Assembly: GCF_003751505.1 (NCBI RefSeq)
Contig: NZ_RJVB01000001.1
Location: 797,890-861,889 of the forward strand
Source: Erwinia sp. JUb26
GTDB lineage: Bacteria > Pseudomonadota > Gammaproteobacteria > Enterobacterales > Enterobacteriaceae
Direction of reading: 5' to 3'
DNA: 64,000 nt
Part shown: positions 49,437 through 58,111 of the stretch, piece after piece
Layout of the letters: every line of letters begins with the position of its first letter
Numbering within the stretch: the first letter of the stretch is position 1
Position numbers and translations under genes: made by a program
The notes under the pieces: model-generated
Seen by the model: the letters and a program-made list of their open reading frames with translations, nothing else
Databases searched by the model: none
What the model was told of the DNA's origin: nothing

Positions 49437-49474
49437 TCATGTTTTCAGGTCATCATATTGTCAAGAGTGCAAAA

Positions 49475-50038
49475 ATGAAAGAGAAGACGCCTCGGGGCGC
49501 AGGCAGAGAGACCTTAGTTTCTTCGGCTAAGCATCTGTTTATGAGAAATGGCACAGCCAATGTAGGTATTAACGATGTAACCGCTGAGGCTGGTTTAGCT
49601 AAGATGACGTTGTATAACAATTTTCCATCGAAAGACGCACTTATCGCTGAAGTTTATCAACGGGTCGCGGAAGAGATCCTTGAGATGTGCCGACAGATGA
49701 TATCGGAATCTGGAAGCGAACAGGAAAAAGTTATTTCATTGTTCAATCACGCTGTTGCGCAAAAAGCGTCCCAGCGTGGCTGCCCAATGAACCATGCCTT
49801 ATTTCAATCTGCTGAGCCAGATGGGGAAATTTTCCATATCGTACAAAAGTATAAAAGACAGTTAAGGCAGCTTATTGTCGATTGTTTAAATCCGGGCCGC
49901 ATCAATCGACAACAGCTGGCAGATCAAATCTTAATTTTACTGGACGGCTTTGCTTTGCAAACCTACATCAAAGCCGTCGATTCTCCGGGTGAATCAGTCA
50001 GGGTTTTGATAGCCATGATGTTAAGTGAAGATGAATAA
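49475..50038 (+). CDS. TetR-family repressor
   Basis: This is a 187-residue repressor with the helix-turn-helix VGINDVTAEAGLAKMTLYNNFPSKDALI at residues about 28-55 and a helical ligand domain (HAVAQKASQRGCPMNHALFQ). The frame is also open from 49439, but that ATG lies three bases from the operator and has no ribosome site. It probably represses the divergent transferase gene and itself. The inducer is unknown; electrophiles are likely. Confidence 0.85.
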   Translation: MKEKTPRGAGRETLVSSAKHLFMRNGTANVGINDVTAEAGLAKMTLYNNFPSKDALIAEVYQRVAEEILEMCRQMISESGSEQEKVISLFNHAVAQKASQRGCPMNHALFQSAEPDGEIFHIVQKYKRQLRQLIVDCLNPGRINRQQLADQILILLDGFALQTYIKAVDSPGESVRVLIAMMLSEDE

Positions 50039-50089
50039 TTCGGAAAAATTAACGTTATGCAATATGAAGCCGGCTTTATGTTTTATGAT

Positions 50090-50418
50090 TCAGCATGAAC
50101 CGGCATTCAGAATGTAGCCTTTGCGCGCGCTCTGCCAGGCCAGGAAGGCCAGCCCGAGAGCAATAAACGACAGAACTGCGCCCGCCCAGCCGTGTGACAC
50201 CAGGCCAAATCCGGCAGCAATGGTCGCCCCGCCGGACCCAGGCACGATCCCCGGTGCAATGAGCGTGACGTAAAGCGTACCAAACAGCGAACGATCCGCG
50301 AAGCGGCCACCCAGCCAGTTGCCGACCGCCAGACCCAGACCCAGACCCAGACCAAACAGGACCATCAGCCAGGTGAAAATTCTGGTGTGAACGGTGCTAT
50401 CTTTATCACTTTCTAAGC
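50090..50418 (-). pseudogene. C-terminal fragment of an MFS transporter
   Basis: The frame reads TRIFTWLMVLFGLGLGLGLAVGNWLGGRFADR and later GLVSHGWAGAVLSFIALGLAFLAW. This is like the last helices of an AraJ/YdhP-type MFS protein, but helices between them are missing (the join is near LIAPGIVPGSG). No upstream part of the gene remains, since a stop precedes it at about 50420. Confidence 0.6.
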
Positions 50419-50439
50419 GTTAATAAGGGAGCGACGGCT

Positions 50440-50829
50440 GTGGATATGAAATTGTCCGGTGGATGTTTATGTGGGTTTATCAGATTTAACGCGGTGAACC
50501 CTTCTTCCGCTCATTCCTGCTCCTGCGACCTGTGCCAGAAGCATTCTGGCTGTCAGACCGCGGTATGGCTTGAATTCCACTCGGATGATGTTGAATGGAC
50601 TGGCGAAGGGGGCGTGCCTTCCCTGTTCCGCTCATCCGCGGCTTCCTCCCGAGCATTTTGCGCCCGGTGTGGTTCCTCAGTCGGCGCTATCGATGACAGT
50701 CCGGCGATCGCTTTGCTCAGCGGGATTTTTGACCACAACGAGCGCGCCTTGTTTTCGCCTCAGTCACACTCATTTCAAGATATGAAGCCGGTGTGGTGGA
50801 GAACCATCCTGCCTGATTCCGTTGACTGA
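50440..50829 (+). CDS. GFA (glutathione-dependent formaldehyde-activating) family protein
   Basis: This is a 129-residue zinc-binding protein. The Cys sets GGCLCGF, CSCDLCQKHSG and FCARCGSS are those of the GFA/CENP-V fold. A GTG at 50440 has GGGAG eight bases upstream; an ATG at 50446 is the alternative start. Most members have no proven activity, so formaldehyde chemistry should not be assumed. Confidence 0.85.
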   Translation: MDMKLSGGCLCGFIRFNAVNPSSAHSCSCDLCQKHSGCQTAVWLEFHSDDVEWTGEGGVPSLFRSSAASSRAFCARCGSSVGAIDDSPAIALLSGIFDHNERALFSPQSHSFQDMKPVWWRTILPDSVD

Positions 50830-50845
50830 AATAATTCCATTTATT

Positions 50846-51409
50846 TTAGATGGTTATGGTTTTTGTGCTTGTAATTACCGACTCTATGTTTCTCCATAAA
50901 TCATTTATTCTTGAGCCTATTCCTGCGTTTTCAACCAGTGTAAATTCTGTCGCATCAGGAAGTGTGTAAGGCGCTTCAAGCGTTGCTCTTGGGCAGCATT
51001 CTTCGTGAAGTAATGCGCCCATAACGTTTAATATTTCTGAAAGCTGGGAATGTGCCAGATGGGCACGAACAGACAGGTTAGGCAATGACAAAGGCTTATC
51101 CAGCAACTCTCCACTACTGACAATCCAGTCGAGTGCATTTTTTATAACTCCGGTGACACCATGTGCATATTCCGGGCTGGCTAATAAGACCAGGTCTGCC
51201 CGGGAAAGCGCATTTCGCCAGTGTTCAACCGCAGGGTTCTGCGCAGATTCATCATCAACATTAAAAAGAGGGATTTTGTCAAGGGAGTCATATATTTCAA
51301 ACGTTATTCCTGCCGGACAATGAAGAGACATTGCCCGTAAAAAAGCGCTGTTCAGCGAAGCCGCACGAAGGCTGCCAGAAATGCCCAATACATATTTTCC
51401 ATCATTCAT
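50846..51409 (-). CDS. NAD(P)H-dependent FMN reductase
   Basis: This is a 187-residue flavodoxin-like reductase. The FMN phosphate loop is LGISGSLRAASLNSAFLR, and LLASPEYAHGVTGVIKNALDW is the second flavin contact. It is similar to chromate/quinone reductases (ChrR, YieF) but the C-terminus is divergent. It is convergent with the GFA gene. Confidence 0.85.
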   Translation of the reverse strand: MNDGKYVLGISGSLRAASLNSAFLRAMSLHCPAGITFEIYDSLDKIPLFNVDDESAQNPAVEHWRNALSRADLVLLASPEYAHGVTGVIKNALDWIVSSGELLDKPLSLPNLSVRAHLAHSQLSEILNVMGALLHEECCPRATLEAPYTLPDATEFTLVENAGIGSRINDLWRNIESVITSTKTITI

Positions 51410-51490
51410 CAGAACACGCCTTGAAATTTTAAAAACAGGTTCTAAAAAATCTGCATTATCAACCGTAAATAATTCAAACCATTGAGAGAC

Positions 51491-51973
51491 TTAAATTTTG
51501 AGTGCCGCCTGGATCACAGCTTCCATTTTCTCCGGGGTGGCGATGGGTGCAAAACGCTTGAGCGGCTTGCCGTCGCGCCCGACCAGGAACTTGGTGAAAT
51601 TCCACTTAATTCGCCCACCCAGCACGCCGGGCAATTCATCCTTCAGGTAACGAAACAGTGGATGCGCGGCGGAACCGTTAACCTCCACCTTGGCGAACAT
51701 TGGAAAGCTGACGCCGTAATTAACGTGGCAGGTCTGCGCGATGTCGTCGGCTCCGCCGGGTTCCTGTTTACCAAACTGGTTGCACGGAAACCCCAGCACT
51801 ATCAACCCCTGGTCGGCGTATTTTTTGTAGAGCGCTTCAAGACCTGCGTACTGCGGCGTGAAGCCACACCGGCTGGCGGTATTGACCACCAGCACCAGTT
51901 TGCCCGCGTAGTCGGCCATAGAGACAGGCTGTCCCTGCAGACTGGTGGCAGTGAGTTGATGAAAAGGGGTCAT
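51491..51973 (-). CDS. Glutathione peroxidase-type thiol peroxidase
   Basis: This is a 160-residue enzyme that reduces peroxides. The peroxidatic Cys is in NTASRCGFTPQY near 36. The Gln-containing GFPCNQFGKQEPG near 66 and the Trp/Asn in KWNFTKFLVGRDG near 125 complete the tetrad. It is shorter than E. coli BtuE. GAGGA precedes the ATG. It is a soluble cytoplasmic protein without a signal. Confidence 0.92.
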   Translation of the reverse strand: MTPFHQLTATSLQGQPVSMADYAGKLVLVVNTASRCGFTPQYAGLEALYKKYADQGLIVLGFPCNQFGKQEPGGADDIAQTCHVNYGVSFPMFAKVEVNGSAAHPLFRYLKDELPGVLGGRIKWNFTKFLVGRDGKPLKRFAPIATPEKMEAVIQAALKI

Positions 51974-52077
51974 ATCGTCATCCTCATATCAGAACGTGTT
52001 CAACATCGATATTGCCGCGCAGTGCCTTGCGGCAACGGCATATGGCGCAAGGCTGGCTTGATGTCGATAACAGGGTG

Positions 52078-52686
52078 TCAAAGCACGCTGTAGATTTCAG
52101 AAACCACCTGCAGGGTTGCTTCATCAATGGTTCCTTCATTACGGCATAAAATCCAGCCGTGGCTGGCAACTTCCCGCTCGAATGCCCGGGTGCAGGCAAT
52201 ATGTTCTTCCAGTTTTAGCATCACCGTACTGCCCAGCCCACGGGATCGTGCCGCTGCCCTCGCCCATGAAATTTGTGGCGCCGTCACCACCCCGATATGC
52301 AGATCTGGCGTTCGCACGTTGCGTTCCATGTTCAGTTGTAGAATCTCGGCAAAGGGAACCATGCGGCGAAAGGCGGCATCCGACGGGTACCAGCGATCCA
52401 TCAGGATAATAGTGTCCGCGGGCTGTTTCGTCAGCACATGCTGAGAGATCCAGGCGCGGCTGTCGGCAAAGCGCGCACAAACTTCCCGCTCCAGATCGAG
52501 GGAGGGATTTCGGGCAAGCTTGTTGACCAGGGCCATCGTTTCCGCCCTGAAGGGATCGCTTTTTTTTTCGCAAAGCCGGATCACCTTGTTATTGTCTGCC
52601 CTTAATACCTTCGTCACGGCTTCTAACAGCGTGGTTTTACCGGTGCCCTTCGGTCCATCCAGAGTAACTAACAGCGGACGACTCAT
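52078..52686 (-). CDS. dTMP-kinase-like P-loop protein
   Basis: This is a 202-residue P-loop kinase fold. The Walker A is GPKGTGKTT near 11, the LID/substrate motif is ILMDRWYPSDAAFR near 95, and TAPQISWARAAARSRG is Arg-rich as in nucleotide kinases. It is too divergent from Tmk to name a substrate. A decayed second copy lies at 48.6-48.8 kb, with the gst-to-gpx genes between them. Confidence 0.7.
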   Translation of the reverse strand: MSRPLLVTLDGPKGTGKTTLLEAVTKVLRADNNKVIRLCEKKSDPFRAETMALVNKLARNPSLDLEREVCARFADSRAWISQHVLTKQPADTIILMDRWYPSDAAFRRMVPFAEILQLNMERNVRTPDLHIGVVTAPQISWARAAARSRGLGSTVMLKLEEHIACTRAFEREVASHGWILCRNEGTIDEATLQVVSEIYSVL

Positions 52687-53019
52687 ACTTTTAAAGAGGG
52701 TTGATGAACGGTTTTTGTAAGGCTCGAATCTGGCAAACGCATCTGACTTCCTTTATCTAAACAGCTGACCACCCGTCTTGCTTGCTGGAATCGCTGACGC
52801 TTTAACGCGAACAGCACAGCTGGCTCTTATAAACAGACACGGATAAACACTCAAGCATTTTCTCCCCGACAGGGGGGCAAGAATTGTATGTATCATTAGT
52901 TCGTGTACGAACGGTCATTACGCGGTATAGTTTTATCGCCGGGCGGTTGACCGTCATTGCCCTGTAAAATCAAAGAGTAATACCCTTGTTTTTTTGGTGC
53001 CTTTTTACGTGGACTCGAT
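52687..53019. other. Gene-free gap with a small palindrome
   Basis: GTTCGT-GT-ACGAAC at 52899-52912 is a perfect inverted repeat in the form of a TetR- or Xre-type operator, about 110 bases before the exported protein gene. Nothing else was identified. Confidence 0.35.
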
Positions 53020-53478
53020 ATGAAAAACTCACGCTCGCTGCTTTTATTATCTGCACTTTCCCTTATCAGCCTTTCTTCGTTTGCCGCGCATGAACATTAT
53101 GAATTCGCGGTGCCTAACGCAATGCGCCCTGCTGCCAAACAACCCCTTTGTGCCGCGGAAGGTGAAACAAAAGACGGATGCCTGTTCCATTCACTGCAGG
53201 GTGACGTCAATCGTGTGCGTTTACCCGTAACGGATGAGACCCGCTGGATACTGAAACCGCAAACGCCCGCTGTTTTCACCGCTAAGATCCAGGATGATGA
53301 GGTCAAACCCGATCAGGCGCGGTTTGAGGTTATTGATATCATCCCAAACAGACTTGAAGATGCGGATATCACTCTGGTTTTTGATAAATTAGAAACGTCA
53401 AAATCTGGAGAAAAAAGGATCGTTGAGAGCCGGAAAGTGAATGTCATGAAGCACAGTGAAAAAACCTGGAACGAATAA
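53020..53478 (+). CDS. Exported protein of unknown function
   Basis: This is a 152-residue protein with a clear signal peptide (SLLLLSALSLISLSSFA, cleavage before AHEHYE). The mature domain has two Cys (PLCAAEG and DGCLFHS) that may pair, followed by beta-rich, charged sequence (WILKPQTPAVFTAKI). No family was recognised. Confidence 0.65.
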   Translation: MKNSRSLLLLSALSLISLSSFAAHEHYEFAVPNAMRPAAKQPLCAAEGETKDGCLFHSLQGDVNRVRLPVTDETRWILKPQTPAVFTAKIQDDEVKPDQARFEVIDIIPNRLEDADITLVFDKLETSKSGEKRIVESRKVNVMKHSEKTWNE

Positions 53479-53559
53479 ACGATCTCGCCCTTTTCACTCA
53501 TCAATCTCAGCGTGTTTATTTAAAAGGGGCGGCTTGCGACCGTAGGCACCCCGCTCTAA

Positions 53560-53757
53560 TCTCAAACCGCTGAGCTTAAACATTTAGCCAAGAGCGAAGC
53601 GGCCAGCGTGGATGCGATGTATCGTCGGGCCAACGGCACCGTAACAGACATCCATTTCACGCGAATCGCTAACAGTGTTCACTTTGTGATGCTCGATCGG
53701 CCCGAAGTGTTTAACAGCGCGGCGAGGTCATTTTTGAATCAGCAAAGGCTGCCCTGA
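53560..53757 (+). pseudogene. C-terminal remnant of an alpha/beta hydrolase
   Basis: A frame bounded by stops reads ...TRIANSVHFVMLDRPEVFNSAARSFL, the end of an alpha/beta hydrolase with the catalytic His in SVHFVMLD. There is no start codon and no nucleophile domain upstream, so only the last about 65 codons remain. Confidence 0.6.
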
Positions 53758-53775
53758 CACCGTTTTGTGACGGCG

Positions 53776-54168
53776 CTAGCCGCGCATATCAAGCCTGGTA
53801 TTTTTACAGGCGTGGAAGATTTCAGGATGGGTAAAGGCAGGGAATTTCGCTTTTGCCGCCGCGAAGACTAACGCTTCGCAATAGGCTTTGTCACCGTCAC
53901 TGGTTGATGCTTGTACTAACATACCATCCCGGGCAAATTTCAACTGTATACGGCACTGCTTACCCTTCCAGCGCTGCGGTTCGGTAATCCGGGCATTAAT
54001 TGCCGCCTCAATGGCCCGCACCTGTTCGCCGCGCTCACTCCGATCGTTCAGGCTGCCAGAATCGCAGCTTCCCGCAGCCGTAGCTTTCGGCTCGTCAGCA
54101 GCATAGGACGGGGTGGAAGCCATTATCGCGAGGGCGAATCCTGCCAGCATTAGCGTTTTTTTTACCAT
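53776..54168 (-). CDS. Exported free-standing TolA domain III protein
   Basis: This is a 130-residue protein with a signal peptide (MLAGFALAIMASTPSYA). The mature part from about residue 55 (IEAAINARITEPQRWKGKQC, KFARDGMLVQASTSDGD, YCEALVFAAAKAKFP, ACKNTRLDMRG) follows the C-terminal domain III of TolA, including both Cys of its disulphide. TolA's membrane anchor and long helical stalk are absent. In TolA this domain contacts TolB, colicins and filamentous phage coat protein. Its own role is unknown. The ATG at 54168 has GGGA nine bases upstream. Confidence 0.75.
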   Translation of the reverse strand: MVKKTLMLAGFALAIMASTPSYAADEPKATAAGSCDSGSLNDRSERGEQVRAIEAAINARITEPQRWKGKQCRIQLKFARDGMLVQASTSDGDKAYCEALVFAAAKAKFPAFTHPEIFHACKNTRLDMRG

Positions 54169-54339
54169 CTGATTTATTCCCAATCCAACCACTCTGATTG
54201 CCATACCCTGAACAGAGACACTTTTACATTGTTATCACCATCCGCGCCATATTGTCAGCTGGTTTTGTATCTTCAATATACGGGAGGATTAAAAACAGTT
54301 TGGATTTATCCCCAATCATGTTGCCTTTAAAATCCGCGA

Positions 54340-54500
54340 CTCGGAATATAAAAGGCCGACCGTTACGGGACAGGTTAGCCGGGTGTCTGCCGCACGGATG
54401 CGGCAGCCAAGCCTACAGGGAAGTATCTACGGCGACCCGGCGATCTGCCCGTAATGGCCGGCCAGATACCGGAACTCACCGCGATCTGACCACCTGCCAT
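54340..54500. repeat. Dispersed structured repeat, copy C
   Basis: This copy shares GGGACAGGTTAGCCGGGTG, the CTGCCGCA-CGGA-TGCGGCAG hairpin and ACCCGGCGATCTGCCCG with copies at 36.3 and 40.8 kb. Its outer helix differs: TTACGGG here pairs with CCCGTAA, while the other copies carry GACCGC.TGCGGG and matching 3' strands. It lies between the TolA-like gene and yjfF. The rest of the gap shows nothing. Confidence 0.75.
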
Positions 54501-54543
54501 CGACTGTCACCCAACTACCGCAGCCCCCGGCAAACCCTGACTA

Positions 54544-55530
54544 TCAGGTATTCAACCGCTTAACCGGCGCATTCTGTTGCCGATCCCACATTACCGTCAG
54601 CAGCCGCTGCAGCGCGATAAAGGCAAACAGCAGCACGCCGATAGCAATCTTGGTCCACCAGGAACTCAGCGTGCCGTCAAAATTAATCCAGGTCTGAATC
54701 AGCCCCTGAATCAGCACGCCAAACAGCGTGCCCAGCACCGTACCGACCCCGCCGGAAAGCAGCGTGCCGCCGATCACCACCGACGCAATGGCATCCAGCT
54801 CCACGCCCATTCCCGCCAGCGCATAGCCTGCGGAGGTATAGATAGAGAAGACAATGCCCGCCAGCGTCGCCAGACCGGAGGAGAGCATATAAACCCGCAC
54901 CGTGGTGCTGCGGGTGGAAATCCCCATCAGCTTCGCCGAGGTGGCGCTGCCGCCGATGGCATACACCTGGCTGCCGAAGCGGCTGCGGTGGGCCAGCAAA
55001 ATCCCCAGCGCCACCACCATCAGCATAATCAGCGCCAGCAGGCTGAGCCGCCCGCCGCCCGGGATTTTCCAGGCCAGTGACGACAGCGTGGCGTACAGCG
55101 GGTGATCGATAGGCAGTGAGCTTTCCGCCACCAGATAGCTACAGCCGCGCAGGAAGAACATGCCGGCCAGGGTGATGATGAAGGCCGGGATTTTTAAGGC
55201 ATCGATCAGCCAGCCCATAAAGGCGCCAAAGGCCGACCCCATCACCATCACCAGCCCAAAGGCGACAAACGGATGCAGGTGGAAATCGCCGATGGCGCGC
55301 GCCAGGAACACCCCGGTAAAGGCAATCACCGCCCCGACAGACAGATCGATACCGCCGGAGAGGATCACAAAGGTCATGCCGACGGCGATAATGCCGAGGA
55401 ACGCGTTATCGGTGAGGATATTGGCAATCACCCGGGTGGACGCAAAACCGGGAAACTGGCTCAGGCAGAACAGATAACCGGCCACAAAAACCAGCAGGGT
55501 TATCATTAACGGAAGATGACGTTTAACCAC
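54544..55530 (-). CDS. yjfF: Galactofuranose ABC transporter permease YjfF
   Basis: This is the second permease of the galactofuranose importer. It has 328 residues with about 9 helices (AVGMTFVILSGGIDLSVGAVIAF, ALKIPAFIITLAGMFFLRG). A GTG at 55530 with a GAGGG site is chosen; it overlaps the end of ytfT by 8 bp. It is nearly identical in pattern to E. coli YjfF (331). Confidence 0.92.
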   Translation of the reverse strand: MVKRHLPLMITLLVFVAGYLFCLSQFPGFASTRVIANILTDNAFLGIIAVGMTFVILSGGIDLSVGAVIAFTGVFLARAIGDFHLHPFVAFGLVMVMGSAFGAFMGWLIDALKIPAFIITLAGMFFLRGCSYLVAESSLPIDHPLYATLSSLAWKIPGGGRLSLLALIMLMVVALGILLAHRSRFGSQVYAIGGSATSAKLMGISTRSTTVRVYMLSSGLATLAGIVFSIYTSAGYALAGMGVELDAIASVVIGGTLLSGGVGTVLGTLFGVLIQGLIQTWINFDGTLSSWWTKIAIGVLLFAFIALQRLLTVMWDRQQNAPVKRLNT

Positions 55531-56542
55531 CGCGCGGCCCTCTCTTAAACAGTTGAATAAAGCGTGGCGACTGCAGCAGCAGCACAATCATCACCACAAC
55601 CGCCTTCACGACCTGGTTCAGCTCCGGCGGGAAGCCGGAAAGCAGAATGCCGGTGTTCATCGCCTGAATAATCAGCGCGCCGATCAGCGACAGCAGCAGA
55701 TTAAAGCGGCCGCCCATCAGCGAAGCGCCGCCGATGACCACCGCGAGGATGGCATCCAGCTCCAGCCACAGACCGGCGTTGTTGGCGTCCGCGCCGCGAA
55801 TATCCGCGGCCACGATCAGCCCGGCCACCGCGGCACACAGCCCGCTCAGCACGTAGGTGCTCATCACCACCAGCCAGCCGTTAACCCCGGCGTTACGCGC
55901 GGCGCGCAGGTTAATGCCCACCGCCTCGATAAACATGCCCAGTGCGGTTTTGCGGGTCAGCAGCCAGACCACCAGCGCCAGCGCCAGGGTGATCCACAGC
56001 GGCACCGGCAGGAAGAACAGCGTGCCGCTGCCCAGACGGGCCAGCGCATCGCTGTCAAAGGTGACGATCTGCCCCTGGGTGATCAACTGGGCGATGCCAC
56101 GCCCGGCGACCATCAGAATCAGCGTAGCGACAAACGGCTGGATTTTCAGCAGCGACACCAGTACGCCGTTCCATAACCCGCAGAGCAGTCCGCTGCCTAA
56201 CGTCACCAGAATGACCACCGGCAGACTGTGCCCGGCCACGGTCATTGTCGCGGCCGTTGCGCCAGCGATGGCCATCACCGCCCCCACCGACAGGTCGATC
56301 CCGCCGGTGGCAATGACCAGCGTCATGCCGATGGCCAGAATCGCCACCGGCGCGGCGCGGTTAAGAATATCGATCGGGCTGCCGAACAGCCTCCCGTCCT
56401 GCAGATGAATGGCAAAGAAGTTATTTGCCACCATGCTGTCGATCAGCAGCACCAGGATCAGCGCGCCAATCTGCGGCAGTCCCGGCGGTAGTTTACGTTT
56501 CAACATCGGCGTTTTCCCCGGTAGCAAATGGCTCTCAAGCAT
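55523..56542 (-). CDS. ytfT: Galactofuranose ABC transporter permease YtfT
   Basis: This is an inner-membrane permease of 339 residues (GSPIDILNRAAPVAILAIGMTLVIATGG, AGATAATMTVAG, GFPPELNQVVKAVVV). The ATG at 56542 has GGGGAG upstream and overlaps ytfR by 8 bp. It forms the channel with YjfF. Confidence 0.92.
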   Translation of the reverse strand: MLESHLLPGKTPMLKRKLPPGLPQIGALILVLLIDSMVANNFFAIHLQDGRLFGSPIDILNRAAPVAILAIGMTLVIATGGIDLSVGAVMAIAGATAATMTVAGHSLPVVILVTLGSGLLCGLWNGVLVSLLKIQPFVATLILMVAGRGIAQLITQGQIVTFDSDALARLGSGTLFFLPVPLWITLALALVVWLLTRKTALGMFIEAVGINLRAARNAGVNGWLVVMSTYVLSGLCAAVAGLIVAADIRGADANNAGLWLELDAILAVVIGGASLMGGRFNLLLSLIGALIIQAMNTGILLSGFPPELNQVVKAVVVMIVLLLQSPRFIQLFKRGPRGG

Positions 56543-58058
56543 GCTGTTCTCCCCCTGCCGCGATAGCGTTGACGATGGCGGCAACCGACAGCTGTTCCAG
56601 CGGGATTTCAGCAACCTGCTGTCTGTCGCGCAGGATCACCACCCGATCGGCGTAGCCGACCAGCTCCTCCAGCTCAGATGAAATCACCAGCAGCGCCAGG
56701 CCGTCGGCGCAGAGGGTTTCAATCAGGCGAATGATTTCAGCGTGCGCGCCGACGTCGATGCCGCGCGTCGGCTCATCGAGGATCAGAAACTGGGGACGCG
56801 TCACCAGCCAGCGGGAGAGCAGAACCTTCTGCTGGTTGCCGCCGGAGAGCAGCTCAACCGGCTGGTCGGCGTCCGGCGTGCGGATGCCCAGGCTTTTAAT
56901 AAAGCGCTCGGCGATTTCCTGCTGCTCGCGGCGCTTGATTGGCCGCAGCCAACCGCGCTGTGCCTGCAGGGCCAGAATGATATTTTCCCGTACCGAAGCG
57001 GCACCGATAATGCCGTCGGTTTTACGATCCTCCGGGCAGAAGCCCATCCCTAAACGGGAAGCCTGAGCCGGAGTGCGGATATTCTGCGCTTTGCCTTTGA
57101 TAAATGCCTTGCCTGAATCCGCCCGCCTGATGCCAAACAGCAGCTCGGCAGTTTCGGTGCGTCCCGATCCCAGCAGACCCGCCAGGCCGACGGCCTCCCC
57201 AGGGCGTACGCTCAGGCTGAATGGCTCAATGGTGCCTTTTTTGCCGTAGTCTTTAAACTCCACCACCGGGGTGTCGCTGCGCAGCGTGCTGCCCGCACGT
57301 TGAAGCGCCGTTTCCAGCAGTTCGCGGCCCAGCATCAGCTTAATCAGCTCAATCTGCGGCAGTGAGCGGGTGTCACGCGTGGCGATAAACTGGCCGTTGC
57401 GCAGTACGGTGATGCGGTCGGTAATGCGGTACACCTGGTCGAGGAAGTGGGTGACGAAAATCAGGCTCATGCCTTTTGCCCGCAGCTGGCTCATCAGGGT
57501 GAACAGCATTTCCACTTCGCTGGCGTCCAGGCTGGCGGTCGGTTCGTCGAGGATCAGCACCTTCGCCGAGAGGTCCACCGCGCGGCAGATGGCGATAATC
57601 TGCTGCATGGCGACGGAGTAGTGACCCAGCGGACGGGTAACGTCCAGCTCAAAGCCGTAATCATTAAGCAGTTTCACCGCGCGCTGGTTCAGGGTTTTAC
57701 GATCGATCAGCCCAAAACGCTTTGGCTCGCGGCCGATAAACAGATTGTCCGCCACCGACATGTTCGGCAGCAGGTTCACTTCCTGGTAAACGGTGCCGAT
57801 GCCCAGCTCCTGTGCCTCGGCGGTGTTGCGCGGATTGATGGCCTGTCCGGAGAGCGTAATTGAACCGGTATCGCGCTGATACACGCCGGTCAGCACTTTA
57901 ATCAGCGTGGATTTCCCCGCGCCGTTCTCACCCAGCAGCGCCATAATTTCGCCGGGGCGGATCTCAAAGGAAACATTATCCAGCGCACGCACGCCGGGAA
58001 AGGATTTACTGACGCCGCTGATTTCCAGTAGCGTTGCAGAAGGGGAGTTAATGGTCAT
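56535..58058 (-). CDS. ytfR: Galactofuranose ABC transporter ATPase YtfR
   Basis: This is a double ATPase of 507 residues. The first half has Walker [31 protein letters not shown] and Walker B VLILDEPTASLD. The second has GLLGSGRTETAE, FCPEDRKTDGI and signature [12 protein letters not shown]. The ATG at 58058 with GAGG upstream fits the family better than 58106. It is coupled to ytfT. Confidence 0.94.
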   Translation of the reverse strand: MTINSPSATLLEISGVSKSFPGVRALDNVSFEIRPGEIMALLGENGAGKSTLIKVLTGVYQRDTGSITLSGQAINPRNTAEAQELGIGTVYQEVNLLPNMSVADNLFIGREPKRFGLIDRKTLNQRAVKLLNDYGFELDVTRPLGHYSVAMQQIIAICRAVDLSAKVLILDEPTASLDASEVEMLFTLMSQLRAKGMSLIFVTHFLDQVYRITDRITVLRNGQFIATRDTRSLPQIELIKLMLGRELLETALQRAGSTLRSDTPVVEFKDYGKKGTIEPFSLSVRPGEAVGLAGLLGSGRTETAELLFGIRRADSGKAFIKGKAQNIRTPAQASRLGMGFCPEDRKTDGIIGAASVRENIILALQAQRGWLRPIKRREQQEIAERFIKSLGIRTPDADQPVELLSGGNQQKVLLSRWLVTRPQFLILDEPTRGIDVGAHAEIIRLIETLCADGLALLVISSELEELVGYADRVVILRDRQQVAEIPLEQLSVAAIVNAIAAGGEQHA

Positions 58059-58078
58059 ACGCTGCGCCTCAAACCATG

Positions 58079-58104
58079 AAAAAAGCCGCTCCGGGTGGAG
58101 CGGC
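58079..58104 (-). terminator. Terminator-like attenuator between ytfQ and ytfR
   Basis: GCCGCTCC (58085-58092) pairs perfectly with GGAGCGGC (58097-58104). On the minus strand six T follow. It lies just after the ytfQ stop, so some transcripts should end here and give more binding protein than transporter. Confidence 0.8.
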
Positions 58105-58111
58105 ACGTGGC

